Below are positions 17,801-25,785 of a stretch of DNA of 64,000 nt, piece by piece. The position numbers and the translations under genes are program-made. Source of the DNA: Pseudomonas sp. TMP9 (GTDB taxonomy: Bacteria > Pseudomonadota > Gammaproteobacteria > Pseudomonadales > Pseudomonadaceae); the NCBI RefSeq assembly GCF_037943105.1, contig NZ_CP149803.1:2646001-2710000 (forward strand), in the 5' to 3' direction. Under the pieces are notes generated by a model that saw only the letters and a list, made by a program, of their open reading frames with translations, made no database searches and was not told the DNA's origin. Numbering within the stretch: position 1 is the first letter of the stretch; each line of letters opens with the position of its first letter.

Positions 17801-17960
17801 GGCAACACTCACGTTAAATCGGTGGTCAGCATAGCTGGCTATGCTCTCGCACTGCACGTTCCTATCACTGAGATCGATTAAGCCGAATTAGTCGAACCGC
17901 CCGCTTACAGGGATAGACTCTCCTCACCCAAACCAGTCAATGCATTCTTGGAGCGTTAAT

Positions 17961-18941
17961 ATGCTTAAAGCTGAATATCAACATCGCGGCCCGCAACCTC
18001 ACGAAGTGATTGCCGCCGTCGACCTGCAATTGCCCGAGCCGGCTGCAGGCCACGTTCGCATTAAAGTACTGGCCGCACCGATTAACCCCTCCGATGTACT
18101 GACCCTCACTGGCGAATACGGCATGTTGCCGCCGCTGCCAGCTATTGGCGGCAATGAAGGGGTTGGCCGTGTTGAGGCGCTGGGCGCTGAAGTCAAAAAT
18201 CTGAAAGTCGGCCAAATGGTCCTACTGCCCGTAGGCAGCGGCACATGGGTCAGCCATTTGAATGCACCTGCCAACAAGCTCATCCCTCTGCCGGAAGCCG
18301 ACCCACAGCAACTGGCGATGCTGACAGTCAACCCACCCACCGCCTCCCTGCTGCTCAGCCAATTCGTTGAGCTCAAGGCTGGCGAATGGGTGATCCAGAA
18401 CGCGGCTAACTCAGGGGTGGGTAGCTACTTGATCCAACTGGCGAAACTGCGTGGCTTTAAGACCATCAACGTAGTGCGCCGTGAGTCAGCTGTTGCAGGC
18501 GTTGAAGCTGAAGGCGGTGATGTGGTGCTGGTCGATGGCCCGGATCTGGCCAAGCGCGTGCGCGCAGCCACGGGCGGCGCAGCTGTGCGCCTTGGCATTG
18601 ATGCGGTGGGCGGTGAAGCCACCGACCATTTAGCGGCCAGCCTGTGCGACGGCGGCGTGTTGGTTAACTACGGCATGATGAGCCGCCAGCCATGCCAAGT
18701 ATCGCCGTCTTCGTTCGTTTTCCGTGATGTCAGCTTGCGTGGTTTTTGGCTGGCCAAATGGTTCCAGAACGCCAATCAGGCTGAGCAAATGAAAGTGTTT
18801 GGCGAGCTGGTGCAGCTGATCGCCAGCGGCAAACTGCACACCCGTGTTGCCGCCACCTATGACGTTAGCGAGATCAAACAAGCCGTAGCGGCCGCCGCCA
18901 GCGGTGAGCGCGATGGCAAGATCCTGATCGTACCGAAGTAA
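17961..18941 (+). CDS. Zn-independent MDR oxidoreductase, enoyl-thioester reductase-like
   Basis: A 326 aa medium-chain dehydrogenase/reductase resembling mitochondrial 2-enoyl thioester reductase (MECR/ETR1). N-terminal GroES fold (VLAAPINPSDVLTLTGEYG, then GGNEGVGRVEALG) with no catalytic zinc Cys. NADPH site: WVIQNAANSGVGSYLIQLAKLRG with AANSGVG typical of the MECR branch, followed by VVRR, which favours NADPH. It could reduce 2-enoyl thioesters or quinone-like substrates. The start MLKAEYQ has TTGGAG about 8 bases upstream. The gene is monocistronic, divergent from the binding protein. Confidence 0.8.
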   Translation: MLKAEYQHRGPQPHEVIAAVDLQLPEPAAGHVRIKVLAAPINPSDVLTLTGEYGMLPPLPAIGGNEGVGRVEALGAEVKNLKVGQMVLLPVGSGTWVSHLNAPANKLIPLPEADPQQLAMLTVNPPTASLLLSQFVELKAGEWVIQNAANSGVGSYLIQLAKLRGFKTINVVRRESAVAGVEAEGGDVVLVDGPDLAKRVRAATGGAAVRLGIDAVGGEATDHLAASLCDGGVLVNYGMMSRQPCQVSPSSFVFRDVSLRGFWLAKWFQNANQAEQMKVFGELVQLIASGKLHTRVAATYDVSEIKQAVAAAASGERDGKILIVPK

Positions 18942-18982
18942 GCTTGCGGACAACGACGGCGGACCACCCGCCGTCGTTCAGC

Positions 18983-19498
18983 CTAGGCCGGCAGATTTAT
19001 CAGCCACAGCAGCAGGCCCGCCAACGCGGCGTGCAGCAAGACAATCAACCAGAACACCAATTGGTAGCTCAGTTTGCGGTTTTTATGGCGGATCAAGCGT
19101 TGCGCCAGCAAACCGCCTGGCCAGCCGCCCAACACCTCATACAGATGCAAGCGCGCCTCGGGCGTACGTTGCTGCTTTTTTATGGCGAACTGCTTGTCGC
19201 GGTAATACGCGGCAAAACAGATCAAGCTCATCAGCCCATAGATTGCCGCCAGCAGCGGCAACAGATGGATACCCACTAATAGAGGCTGCACCTGTTCATG
19301 CCAGAACGGTGCAACGTCCTGCAAACGAGTTGGATAGCCGGCGTAAGCGCTGACACTTAAGGCCAGATTGCCCTGCGTCATGCCGCAGGGCTGATCGGTG
19401 AATAGCCGCACACCATCAGCCTGCACACAGGTGTGCACCACGCTTTGAGCGTGGCTGATCACAGGCAGCGCAGCCAGCGCACAGAACCAACGCTGCAT
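18983..19498 (-). CDS. DUF4124-like / DUF1294 fusion membrane protein
   Basis: A 171 aa protein in two parts. After a signal-like N-terminus, residues 20-42 (VVHTCVQADGVRLFTDQPCG) look like a short DUF4124 module with two Cys. The C-terminal half is DUF1294: AAYYRDKQFAIKKQQRTPEARLHLYEVLGGWPGGLLAQRLIRHKNRKLSYQLVF with flanking membrane helices. DUF1294 has no proven function and is often fused to a cold-shock domain; this fusion is different. It is transcribed in the same direction as the helicase upstream, with 5 bases between the helicase stop and its start, so cotranscription is likely. Confidence 0.75.
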   Translation of the reverse strand: MQRWFCALAALPVISHAQSVVHTCVQADGVRLFTDQPCGMTQGNLALSVSAYAGYPTRLQDVAPFWHEQVQPLLVGIHLLPLLAAIYGLMSLICFAAYYRDKQFAIKKQQRTPEARLHLYEVLGGWPGGLLAQRLIRHKNRKLSYQLVFWLIVLLHAALAGLLLWLINLPA

Positions 19499-19503
19499 AA
19501 GTG

Positions 19504-20856
19504 TTACTCAGTCGTTGGGGTACGGCGCTTCAACGGAGCTAAGCCATCTTGGCTGACTAATATCGGTGCGTCCGCCTTAGGCTTATTGATAGTGTTGCGC
19601 TTGCTTGGCGCCTTGGCTGCCGGCTTCTTCGCAACAATCTTCTTACCGGTTTTCGGATCGATTTTCTTCTTCTTAGGGCCTACGGCTTTGCCTGAGGCTT
19701 TAAGGTTTTTCGGGCCTTGGTAGATGCCTTTAATATCCTTGATGTTGCGCCGCTCAAAACGCTGCTTGAGGTAACGCTCGATGCTCGACATCAGCGCCCA
19801 GTCGTTGTGACAGATCAGCGAAATAGCCAAGCCTTCGGCGCCCGCGCGGCCGGTACGGCCAATGCGGTGCACGTATTCATCGCCTGAGCGCGGCATATCG
19901 AAGTTGATCACCAGATCCAGCCCATCAACATCCAGACCGCGGGCGGCCACATCGGTGGCCACCAGAATTTTCACCGCACCCTGCTTAAGGCGGTCGATGG
20001 CCAGCTTACGGTCCTTCTGGTCCTTCTCGCCGTGCAGCACAAAGACCTTGTATTCCTTGGCCACCAACTTGCCGTACAGGCGGTCGGCCTGCACCCGGGT
20101 GTTGGTGAAGATAATGGCTTTTTCGAAGGTTTCATTGGCTAACAGCCAATCAACCAGACGCTCTTTGTGGTGATTGTGGTCAGCGGTGATGATCTGCTGA
20201 CGAGTGCCCTCATTGAGCTGGTTAACCTTGTTGACCTGCAAATGCTCAGGCTCTTTCAGCACCTTGCCAACCACCTCACGCAACCCGGCGCCGCCACTGG
20301 TCGCGGAGAACAACAGGGTTTGCCGCTCGGCATTGCACAGCTCAGACAAACGCTGCACGTCATCGCTAAATCCCATGTCGAGCATGCGGTCGGCTTCATC
20401 CAGCACCAGCACTTCCACTTCATCGAGCAGCAGGTTGCCGGCGTTGGCGTGTTCAATCAGGCGACCCGGCGTGCCGATCAGGATATCTACCCGACGCAGC
20501 ATGGCGGCCTGCACCTTGAAGTCTTCACCACCGGTAATCAGGCCAGCTTTGAGGAAGGTGAATTGGGCAAAGCGCTCGACTTCTTTAAGGGTCTGTTGCG
20601 CCAGCTCGCGGGTCGGCAACAGAATCATCGCGCGCACGCTCATGCGCGGTGAAGAGGCGCCGTCGCCGAGCAGGCGGTTAAGCATTGGCAGGACAAAAGC
20701 TGCCGTCTTACCGCTGCCGGTTTGCGCAGTTACCCGCAGGTCTTTCCCTTGTAGCGCCAGCGGTATGGCCGCCAACTGCACCGGGGTTGGCTCGACAAAT
20801 TTAAGCTCGGCCACGGCTTTGAGCAGGCGTTCATGCAGGGCGAATTGGGAAAACAC
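19504..20856 (-). CDS. DEAD-box ATP-dependent RNA helicase
   Basis: A 450 aa helicase. The start is a GTG (VFSQFALHERLL) preceded by GAGG with 7 bases between; the 12-residue upstream extension is unlikely. Motifs are complete: the Q motif (FVEPTPVQLAAIP), AQTGSGKT, PTRELA, GG, TPGR, DEAD, SAT, then ATDVAARGLD and HRIGRTGRAG in domain 2. The tail after about residue 365 is Lys/Pro/Ala-rich and probably binds RNA. The family is close to the SrmB/RhlE group; the exact orthologue is not certain. A role in ribosome assembly or RNA turnover is inferred. The DUF1294 gene follows 5 bases later. Confidence 0.93.
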   Translation of the reverse strand: MFSQFALHERLLKAVAELKFVEPTPVQLAAIPLALQGKDLRVTAQTGSGKTAAFVLPMLNRLLGDGASSPRMSVRAMILLPTRELAQQTLKEVERFAQFTFLKAGLITGGEDFKVQAAMLRRVDILIGTPGRLIEHANAGNLLLDEVEVLVLDEADRMLDMGFSDDVQRLSELCNAERQTLLFSATSGGAGLREVVGKVLKEPEHLQVNKVNQLNEGTRQQIITADHNHHKERLVDWLLANETFEKAIIFTNTRVQADRLYGKLVAKEYKVFVLHGEKDQKDRKLAIDRLKQGAVKILVATDVAARGLDVDGLDLVINFDMPRSGDEYVHRIGRTGRAGAEGLAISLICHNDWALMSSIERYLKQRFERRNIKDIKGIYQGPKNLKASGKAVGPKKKKIDPKTGKKIVAKKPAAKAPSKRNTINKPKADAPILVSQDGLAPLKRRTPTTE

Positions 20857-21082
20857 GGGTATACCTCGAGAAAAATCAGCAAACAGCTGCATAGATTACC
20901 GGTTTAGCCGGCTAAAAGCCCGAACGGCCTGGCCAATGGCGTCTGCAGCCTCGCGCGCGTGCCGATAAAAGGCTGCTAAATAGGCCCTTATCCTAAGCAC
21001 AGGCCGACGCCTGCGGTCAGCCCGCTACTCAAGCGCCGCCCTGCACCGGTAGAATGCGCGCCGCTGTTCAATCCCGAACGGC

Positions 21083-21113
21083 ATGGGTTCCCTAACCCCA
21101 TCCAGTAAAAAGG
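21083..21113 (+). promoter_or_regulatory. preQ1-I riboswitch (type 2-like) controlling yhhQ
   Basis: The leader matches the preQ1-I pseudoknot. P1 is ATGGG (21083-21087) paired with CCCAT (21097-21101). The loop TTCCCTAA ends in C21096, the equivalent of the ligand-pairing cytosine. An A-rich strand (AGTAAAAAGG) follows, whose final GG (21112-21113) can pair with CC at 21090-21092 to close the pseudoknot. Those same bases are the Shine-Dalgarno of yhhQ, 7 bases before its ATG, so ligand binding should block translation. Layout and spacing follow the Thermoanaerobacter tengcongensis element as I remember it. Confidence 0.82.
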
Positions 21114-21120
21114 TCCTGTT

Positions 21121-21774
21121 ATGCCCCTGATCTCTCCGCAGCGCCAGCGCATGGCGCTCGTGGCGTTGGTGATGTTTCATATCCTCATCATCATTGCCAG
21201 CAATTACTTGGTACAGCTGCCGATCACCCTGTTCGGCTGGCACACCACCTGGGGTGCATTCAGCTTCCCATTTATTTTTCTGGCCACCGACCTGACCGTG
21301 CGCCTACTTGGCAAACGCACAGCGCGCTTGGTGATCGCCCAAGTGATGCTGCCGGCCCTGCTGATTTCCTACATTGTCTCGGTGTTATTCCAAGAAGCCA
21401 GCTTCCGCGGCTTCGAGGCATTGCTGGCGTTTAACGAATTTGTCCTGCGTATCTCTGTGGCCAGCTTTCTCGCCTATGCGCTCGGGCAAGTGCTCGACAT
21501 CCAAGTATTCGACCGCTTGCGGCGCCTGTCGCTGTGGTGGGTTGCGCCGACCGTGTCGACCATCTTCGGCAACTTACTGGACACCTTTGTGTTCTTCTCA
21601 GTGGCGTTCTGGAACAGCAGCAATCCTTTTATGGCCGAACATTGGGTGGAGATCGCTACCGTCGATTACGGAGTCAAGCTGTGCGTCAGCCTGCTGTTGT
21701 TCGTGCCGCTTTATGGCGTGTTACTCAATACGATTTTGCGCCTGTTAGCCGGGCGCGACCGCGCAACCATTTGA
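21121..21774 (+). CDS. yhhQ: Queuosine precursor (preQ0/preQ1) transporter
   Basis: A 217 aa membrane protein of the COG1738 / YhhQ family, which imports 7-deazaguanine precursors for queuosine in tRNA. About six hydrophobic helices; family marks are ASNYLVQLP, WGAFSFPFIFLATDLTVRLLGK and SNPFMAEHW. The start ATG is directly downstream of a preQ1 riboswitch, which supports the assignment independently: the expected ligand controls its own importer. It converges with rarD, with 10 bases between the stop codons. Confidence 0.93.
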   Translation: MPLISPQRQRMALVALVMFHILIIIASNYLVQLPITLFGWHTTWGAFSFPFIFLATDLTVRLLGKRTARLVIAQVMLPALLISYIVSVLFQEASFRGFEALLAFNEFVLRISVASFLAYALGQVLDIQVFDRLRRLSLWWVAPTVSTIFGNLLDTFVFFSVAFWNSSNPFMAEHWVEIATVDYGVKLCVSLLLFVPLYGVLLNTILRLLAGRDRATI

Positions 21775-21784
21775 GCATGGGGCT

Positions 21785-22681
21785 CTAGACCCGCTGCCGT
21801 GCCTGCTTGATCAGCAGGCGCGCGCTGTCCCAACCCACCAGCAGCACGGCCAGCCAGATCGGCAGATACGTCAGCCACTGCGCACTATTGAACTGTTCAC
21901 CGAGAAACAGCAGCGCCACCAGAAACAACAGCACTGGTTCAACGTAACTGAGGATGCCAAACAGCCCCAGCGGCAGCAGCCGGCTGGAGGCCATCATTGC
22001 GGCAAACGCAATTGCACTCAGCACGCCTAAGCCAGGTAACAACCACCACAATTGTGGCATCTGGCTGAACAGCGCCGGCGGCCCCCACTGCAGCACCACG
22101 TAGACCGCCACGGGGGCGATCACCAGCATTTCCAAAACGAACCCAGACAATGCATCCAGGCGCATCCAACGCCGCAGCATGAAATACGGCGGATAACCCA
22201 ACACTATGACCATCACCACCCAGGAAAACGCTTGCGTCAGCCACAGCTCATGGGCCACCCCGAGTAACGCGCAGAACACCGCCATACGCTGCAAGGGCCG
22301 CAGCCGCTCGCCATAAAACACCCGACCAGCCAGCACCATAGCCAGCGGCAGGAGGAAATAGCCCAGCGCCACCTCCAACGTGCGCCCGGACAGCGGCGCC
22401 CAGACAAACAGCGCCCACTGGATGCCCATCAACAGCGCCGCCAATGGCAGGCTGGCCAATAGCAAAGGCTCACGACGCAGACGACCACAGGCGGCAAACA
22501 ACAGGGGCCATTGCCGCGACAACGTCACCAGCAATAGCACTGCCGGCAACGACCAGAGCACCCGCTGGGCAAACACCTGCAAGCCATCCAGCGGCGCCAA
22601 TAGCTGCACATAGCCGGGCACCAAGGCAAACAGTACCGAGGCGATCATCGACAGCGCCACACCGCGCCCAGACAGTTGCAT
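21785..22681 (-). CDS. rarD: EamA-family transporter RarD
   Basis: A 298 aa inner-membrane protein with ten predicted helices, of the RarD (chloramphenicol-sensitive) branch of the EamA/DMT superfamily. Family features are an N-terminal helix with SMIASVLFALVPGYVQLL and a QRVLWSLP segment in helix 2, then the paired second half ending with SYVEPVLLFLVALLFLGEQF. The natural substrate is unknown. The start MQLSGRG is chosen because AGG lies 7 bases upstream; the longer frame adds 19 unsupported residues. It is transcribed toward yhhQ. Confidence 0.85.
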   Translation of the reverse strand: MQLSGRGVALSMIASVLFALVPGYVQLLAPLDGLQVFAQRVLWSLPAVLLLVTLSRQWPLLFAACGRLRREPLLLASLPLAALLMGIQWALFVWAPLSGRTLEVALGYFLLPLAMVLAGRVFYGERLRPLQRMAVFCALLGVAHELWLTQAFSWVVMVIVLGYPPYFMLRRWMRLDALSGFVLEMLVIAPVAVYVVLQWGPPALFSQMPQLWWLLPGLGVLSAIAFAAMMASSRLLPLGLFGILSYVEPVLLFLVALLFLGEQFNSAQWLTYLPIWLAVLLVGWDSARLLIKQARQRV

Positions 22682-23054
22682 CACATCACCTAATTGATTC
22701 AGCCTTAAGATTTCGTCGGCCCTGGAATTGAGACCCAACCGCTATTCGGCAGGAGCCGACCTTACCCGCTCAATGTCTATAAAGCCCGGCAAGCCGGCGT
22801 TACTGCATGCTCCAGCTGCCTGCCAAGCGATAAAGATGCAATGGGGTGATGTCGCGCGCGGCTGGCTCTGGCGGCAGCCACGGGTGGCAAAGCCCTACAC
22901 GGTTTGCCACCTCTGCTTGTTGCAACAAGGTGCTATTGAGCGAAAACGGCACTGAGATAAGAATAAGTAGATCAAATAAACAAATATTTAACGGATACCT
23001 ATCTATTAAATTGATTTGTCGCGCCTCCGCGCTTAGTCTCGATTTTGCTGCGCG
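22682..23054. other. 373-base gap: rarD upstream region with hairpin and AT-rich tract
   Basis: I see no credible gene. The left part, next to rarD, presumably holds its promoter. A strong hairpin at 22883-22911 pairs GGTGGCAAA with TTTGCCACC. A stretch at about 22955-23030 is noticeably AT-rich compared with the surroundings. The small frames here lack ribosome-binding sites and coding bias. Confidence 0.6.
22883..22911. repeat. Strong inverted repeat
   Basis: A 9-bp perfect inverted repeat (GGTGGCAAA / TTTGCCACC) around a loop that itself can add CC/GG pairs. It lies in the gap between rarD and the 104 aa secreted protein gene. It could be a terminator of the minus-strand gene to its right or a processed RNA end; no T-run follows on the minus strand. 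Confidence 0.5.
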
Positions 23055-23369
23055 TTAGGTCAATTCGCAGGTTAGCGTGATGCGTAACTTGATAATGCTG
23101 CGGGTGGATTTGTGCGTCATGTTGCTGCTTTCACCGGCGGCCAAGCTGACCCGACGGGTACGCGGAGCCTCCGGACCACTGCGAAATACGGCGGTGCACT
23201 TGGCGTCGGCCCGGCCGTAGTTGTACAGCTGCACAGCGGCCATGTTGTGGTCGATTTCTTGGGTGCTGGCCGACACTTCGGCGCCATTGAGCTGCTTCTC
23301 AATCTCGATCGGGAAGGCCATGGCAGTCAGCGGCAAGCAGGCCAGTAGTGCGCAACATAGTGTTTTCAT
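23055..23369 (-). CDS. Small secreted protein, divergent from LysR gene
   Basis: A 104 aa protein with a signal peptide (MKTLCCALLACLPLTAMAFPIEIE). The mature part has two Cys (ADAKCTAVF and ITLTCEL) that could form a disulfide, and the beta-rich pattern AAVQLYNYGRADAKC...RRVSLAAGESSNM. I recall small Pseudomonas proteins of this kind that carry a misleading phosphoglycerate-kinase name in databases; there is no kinase motif. It is divergent from the LysR regulator with a 72-base gap, which suggests it may be a target of that regulator. Confidence 0.7.
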   Translation of the reverse strand: MKTLCCALLACLPLTAMAFPIEIEKQLNGAEVSASTQEIDHNMAAVQLYNYGRADAKCTAVFRSGPEAPRTRRVSLAAGESSNMTHKSTRSIIKLRITLTCELT

Positions 23370-23441
23370 CAGGGCAGTCTCCGGCAAAAAGGTTGTCAGT
23401 CTAGGTTGATTGAGTCGGTATTTGCACCACAGGACGTCAAT

Positions 23442-24368
23442 ATGAAAGCCCCGCGCGTCACCCTTGAACAATGGCGCACCCTGCAGGCCGTGGTCGATAA
23501 CGATGGTTTTGCTCAAGCCGCCGATGTGCTGCACCGCTCGCAATCTTCGGTCAGTTACACCGTCGCGCGCATGCAAGAGCAACTCGGGGTGCCGCTGCTG
23601 CGTATCGACGGGCGCAAGGCTGTGCTCACCGAAGCCGGTGATGTGTTGCTGCGCCGCTCCCGGCAACTGGTCAAACAGGCCAGCCAACTTGAAGACCTTG
23701 CCCACCACATGGAGCAAGGTTGGGAAGCTGAAGTGCGCCTAGTGGTCGATGCGGCCTACCCCAATGCACGATTGGTGCGCGCCTTGACGGCGTTTATGCC
23801 GCAAAGCCGCGGCTGCCGGGTACGCCTGCGCGAAGAGGTGCTGTCTGGCGTTGAAGACGTCATTAATGAAGGCACTGCTGATCTGGCGATAAGTAGCCTG
23901 AACATCCTAGGTTCTCTGGGTACCGAATTGCACACTGTGGAATTTATCGCCGTGGCCCACCCCGACCACCCACTGCACCGTCTGCAGCGGGTCGTGACCG
24001 CAGAGGACCTAGAAACCCAAATGCAGGTGGTCATCCGTGACTCGGGCCGTCAACAGCCAAAGGATGTCGGCTGGCTGGGCGCAGAACAACGCTGGACGGT
24101 CGGCAGCCTTGCCACAGCGGCCACCTTCGTCAGCAGCGGGCTGGGCTTTGCCTGGTTACCGCGCCACCTGATCGAGCGCGAGCTAATGGCCGGCTCACTT
24201 AAACCCTTGTTGCTGGATCAGGGCGGTAGCCGCAACCCGCTCTTCTACCTCTATTCAAACAAAAACAAACCCCTAGGCCCGGCTACACAGATTTTGGTTG
24301 ATCTGATTCAACGCTTCGATGCCGTGCCCTTAAATGCAGCTCTGACTGCGCCCCTGCCCTCGGCTTGA
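23442..24368 (+). CDS. LysR-family transcriptional regulator
   Basis: A 308 aa LysR regulator. The N-terminal winged helix (LEQWRTLQAVVDNDGFAQAADVLHRSQSSVSYTVARMQEQLGVPLLRIDGRKAVLTEAG) is complete. The effector domain begins at about residue 90, with EVRLVVDAAYPNARLVRAL and a C-terminal VSSGLGFAWLPRHLI signature. The inducer is unknown. The start MKAPRV is favoured over an upstream TTG because the extension adds nothing to the fold. The hydrolase gene follows after 13 bases and the cyclophilin after 5 more, so all three may be one operon. Confidence 0.9.
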   Translation: MKAPRVTLEQWRTLQAVVDNDGFAQAADVLHRSQSSVSYTVARMQEQLGVPLLRIDGRKAVLTEAGDVLLRRSRQLVKQASQLEDLAHHMEQGWEAEVRLVVDAAYPNARLVRALTAFMPQSRGCRVRLREEVLSGVEDVINEGTADLAISSLNILGSLGTELHTVEFIAVAHPDHPLHRLQRVVTAEDLETQMQVVIRDSGRQQPKDVGWLGAEQRWTVGSLATAATFVSSGLGFAWLPRHLIERELMAGSLKPLLLDQGGSRNPLFYLYSNKNKPLGPATQILVDLIQRFDAVPLNAALTAPLPSA

Positions 24369-24381
24369 GAGGAATTTGTAG

Positions 24382-25194
24382 ATGTCATTTTTTGATAACG
24401 ATGGCTGCCAGCTGCATTACGAAGAATACGGCCACGGCGCCCCCGTGCTGCTGATTCATGGCCTGGGCTCAAGCACCCGCGACTGGGAATACCAGATCCC
24501 CGAACTGGCCCGCCACTACCGGGTGATCGCCTTGGATGTGCGTGGCCATGGCCGCTCGGATAAACCCCGCGAGCCTTACAGCATCAAGGGCTTTGCCGAT
24601 GATGTGGCGGCGCTGATCGAGCACTTAACATTGCCACCTGTGCATTTAGTGGGCATTTCCATGGGCGGCATGATTGGCTTCCAGCTCGGCGTTGATCGCC
24701 CTGAACTGCTCAAGAGCTTGTGCATCGTCAACAGCGGCCCCGAGGTCAAAGCCAAGAGCGCGCGCGACTATATTGAGATCGCTAAGCGTTGGAGCCTGTC
24801 GCGCTTGTTGAGCCTCGACACCATCGCCAAGGCCCTAGGCAAATTGCTATTCCCCAAACCCGAGCAGGCCGAGCTGCGGCAGAAAATCCTCCAGCGCTGG
24901 CCGCAGAACGACAAGCGTGCTTACTTGGCCAGCTTGGATGCGATTATCGGTTGGGGCGTGCGCGAACGCCTCGCGCGGATAAGCTGTCCGACCTTGGTGA
25001 TCACAGCCGATCGCGACTACACCCCGGTGGCGCAGAAGCAGGCGTATGTAGATGAAATGCCCAATGCACGCCTGCTGGTGATCGAAGATTCACGCCACGC
25101 CACACCGCTGGACCAACCCGAACACTTCAACAGCAGCCTGCTGGCCTTCCTCGGTGAAGTCGAACAGGCCGCAACCACTGCCAAAAAGGACTAA
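24382..25194 (+). CDS. Alpha/beta hydrolase
   Basis: A 270 aa alpha/beta-hydrolase-fold enzyme, probably an esterase or lactonase-type hydrolase. Oxyanion motif LIHGLGSS (24-31), nucleophile elbow GISMGG with Ser93, and catalytic His239 in DSRHATPLD; the acid is likely the Asp of ITADRDYTP. No signal peptide, so it should be cytoplasmic. The ATG has GAGGAAT about 9 bases upstream. Only 13 bases from the LysR stop and 5 from the next start, it is likely cotranscribed. Confidence 0.88.
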   Translation: MSFFDNDGCQLHYEEYGHGAPVLLIHGLGSSTRDWEYQIPELARHYRVIALDVRGHGRSDKPREPYSIKGFADDVAALIEHLTLPPVHLVGISMGGMIGFQLGVDRPELLKSLCIVNSGPEVKAKSARDYIEIAKRWSLSRLLSLDTIAKALGKLLFPKPEQAELRQKILQRWPQNDKRAYLASLDAIIGWGVRERLARISCPTLVITADRDYTPVAQKQAYVDEMPNARLLVIEDSRHATPLDQPEHFNSSLLAFLGEVEQAATTAKKD

Positions 25195-25199
25195 TCCGC

Positions 25200-25754
25200 A
25201 TGCTTAAAACACTCACCCTCGCCGCTTGCTCCGTGTTGTTTGCCGGCAGCCTGCTGGCGGCAGAAAATCCGAAAGTGCTGCTGACCACCAGCCTTGGTGA
25301 AATCGAAATCGAATTGAACGCCGAGAAAGCGCCGATCAGCACCGCCAACTTCCTCGCCTACGTCGACAGTGGCTACTATGCCGGCACCCAGTTCCACCGG
25401 GTGATTCCGGGCTTTATGGTGCAGGGCGGCGGTTTTGATGCCGACATGCAACAGAAAGACACCCAAGCACCGATCAAAAACGAAGCCGACAACGGCCTAC
25501 ATAACGTCCGTGGCACCCTGGCCATGGCCCGCACCCAGGTACGTGACTCCGCCACCAGCCAGTTTTTTATCAACCACAAGGACAACGCCTTCCTCGATCA
25601 CGGCTCGCGTGATTTCGGTTACGCCGTATTTGGTCAGGTCACTCGTGGCATGGAGGTGGTCGATAAGATCGCCCAAGTTCCGACGGCCAACAGTGGCGGC
25701 AACCAAAACGTGCCGCGCGAACCCGTACTGATCACCGCCGCCAAACGCCTGTAA
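25200..25754 (+). CDS. ppiA: Periplasmic cyclophilin-type peptidyl-prolyl isomerase
   Basis: A 184 aa cyclophilin that catalyses cis-trans isomerisation of prolyl bonds in exported proteins. Signal peptide [21 protein letters not shown], cleaved before ENPKV. Core motifs: [16 protein letters not shown] (catalytic Arg), [24 protein letters not shown] and [19 protein letters not shown]. This matches the bacterial PpiA type and length. The start has AAGGA about 9 bases upstream. It ends the probable LysR-hydrolase-PPIase cluster. Confidence 0.93.
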   Translation: MLKTLTLAACSVLFAGSLLAAENPKVLLTTSLGEIEIELNAEKAPISTANFLAYVDSGYYAGTQFHRVIPGFMVQGGGFDADMQQKDTQAPIKNEADNGLHNVRGTLAMARTQVRDSATSQFFINHKDNAFLDHGSRDFGYAVFGQVTRGMEVVDKIAQVPTANSGGNQNVPREPVLITAAKRL

Positions 25755-25785
25755 CGTCACTTATGATTGGGTAGCTGGGCGCCGG

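Noticed and set aside
22728..22955. Plus-strand 75-codon frame upstream of rarD
   Set aside because: It runs through the rarD promoter and a strong hairpin, with no Shine-Dalgarno and no conserved features.
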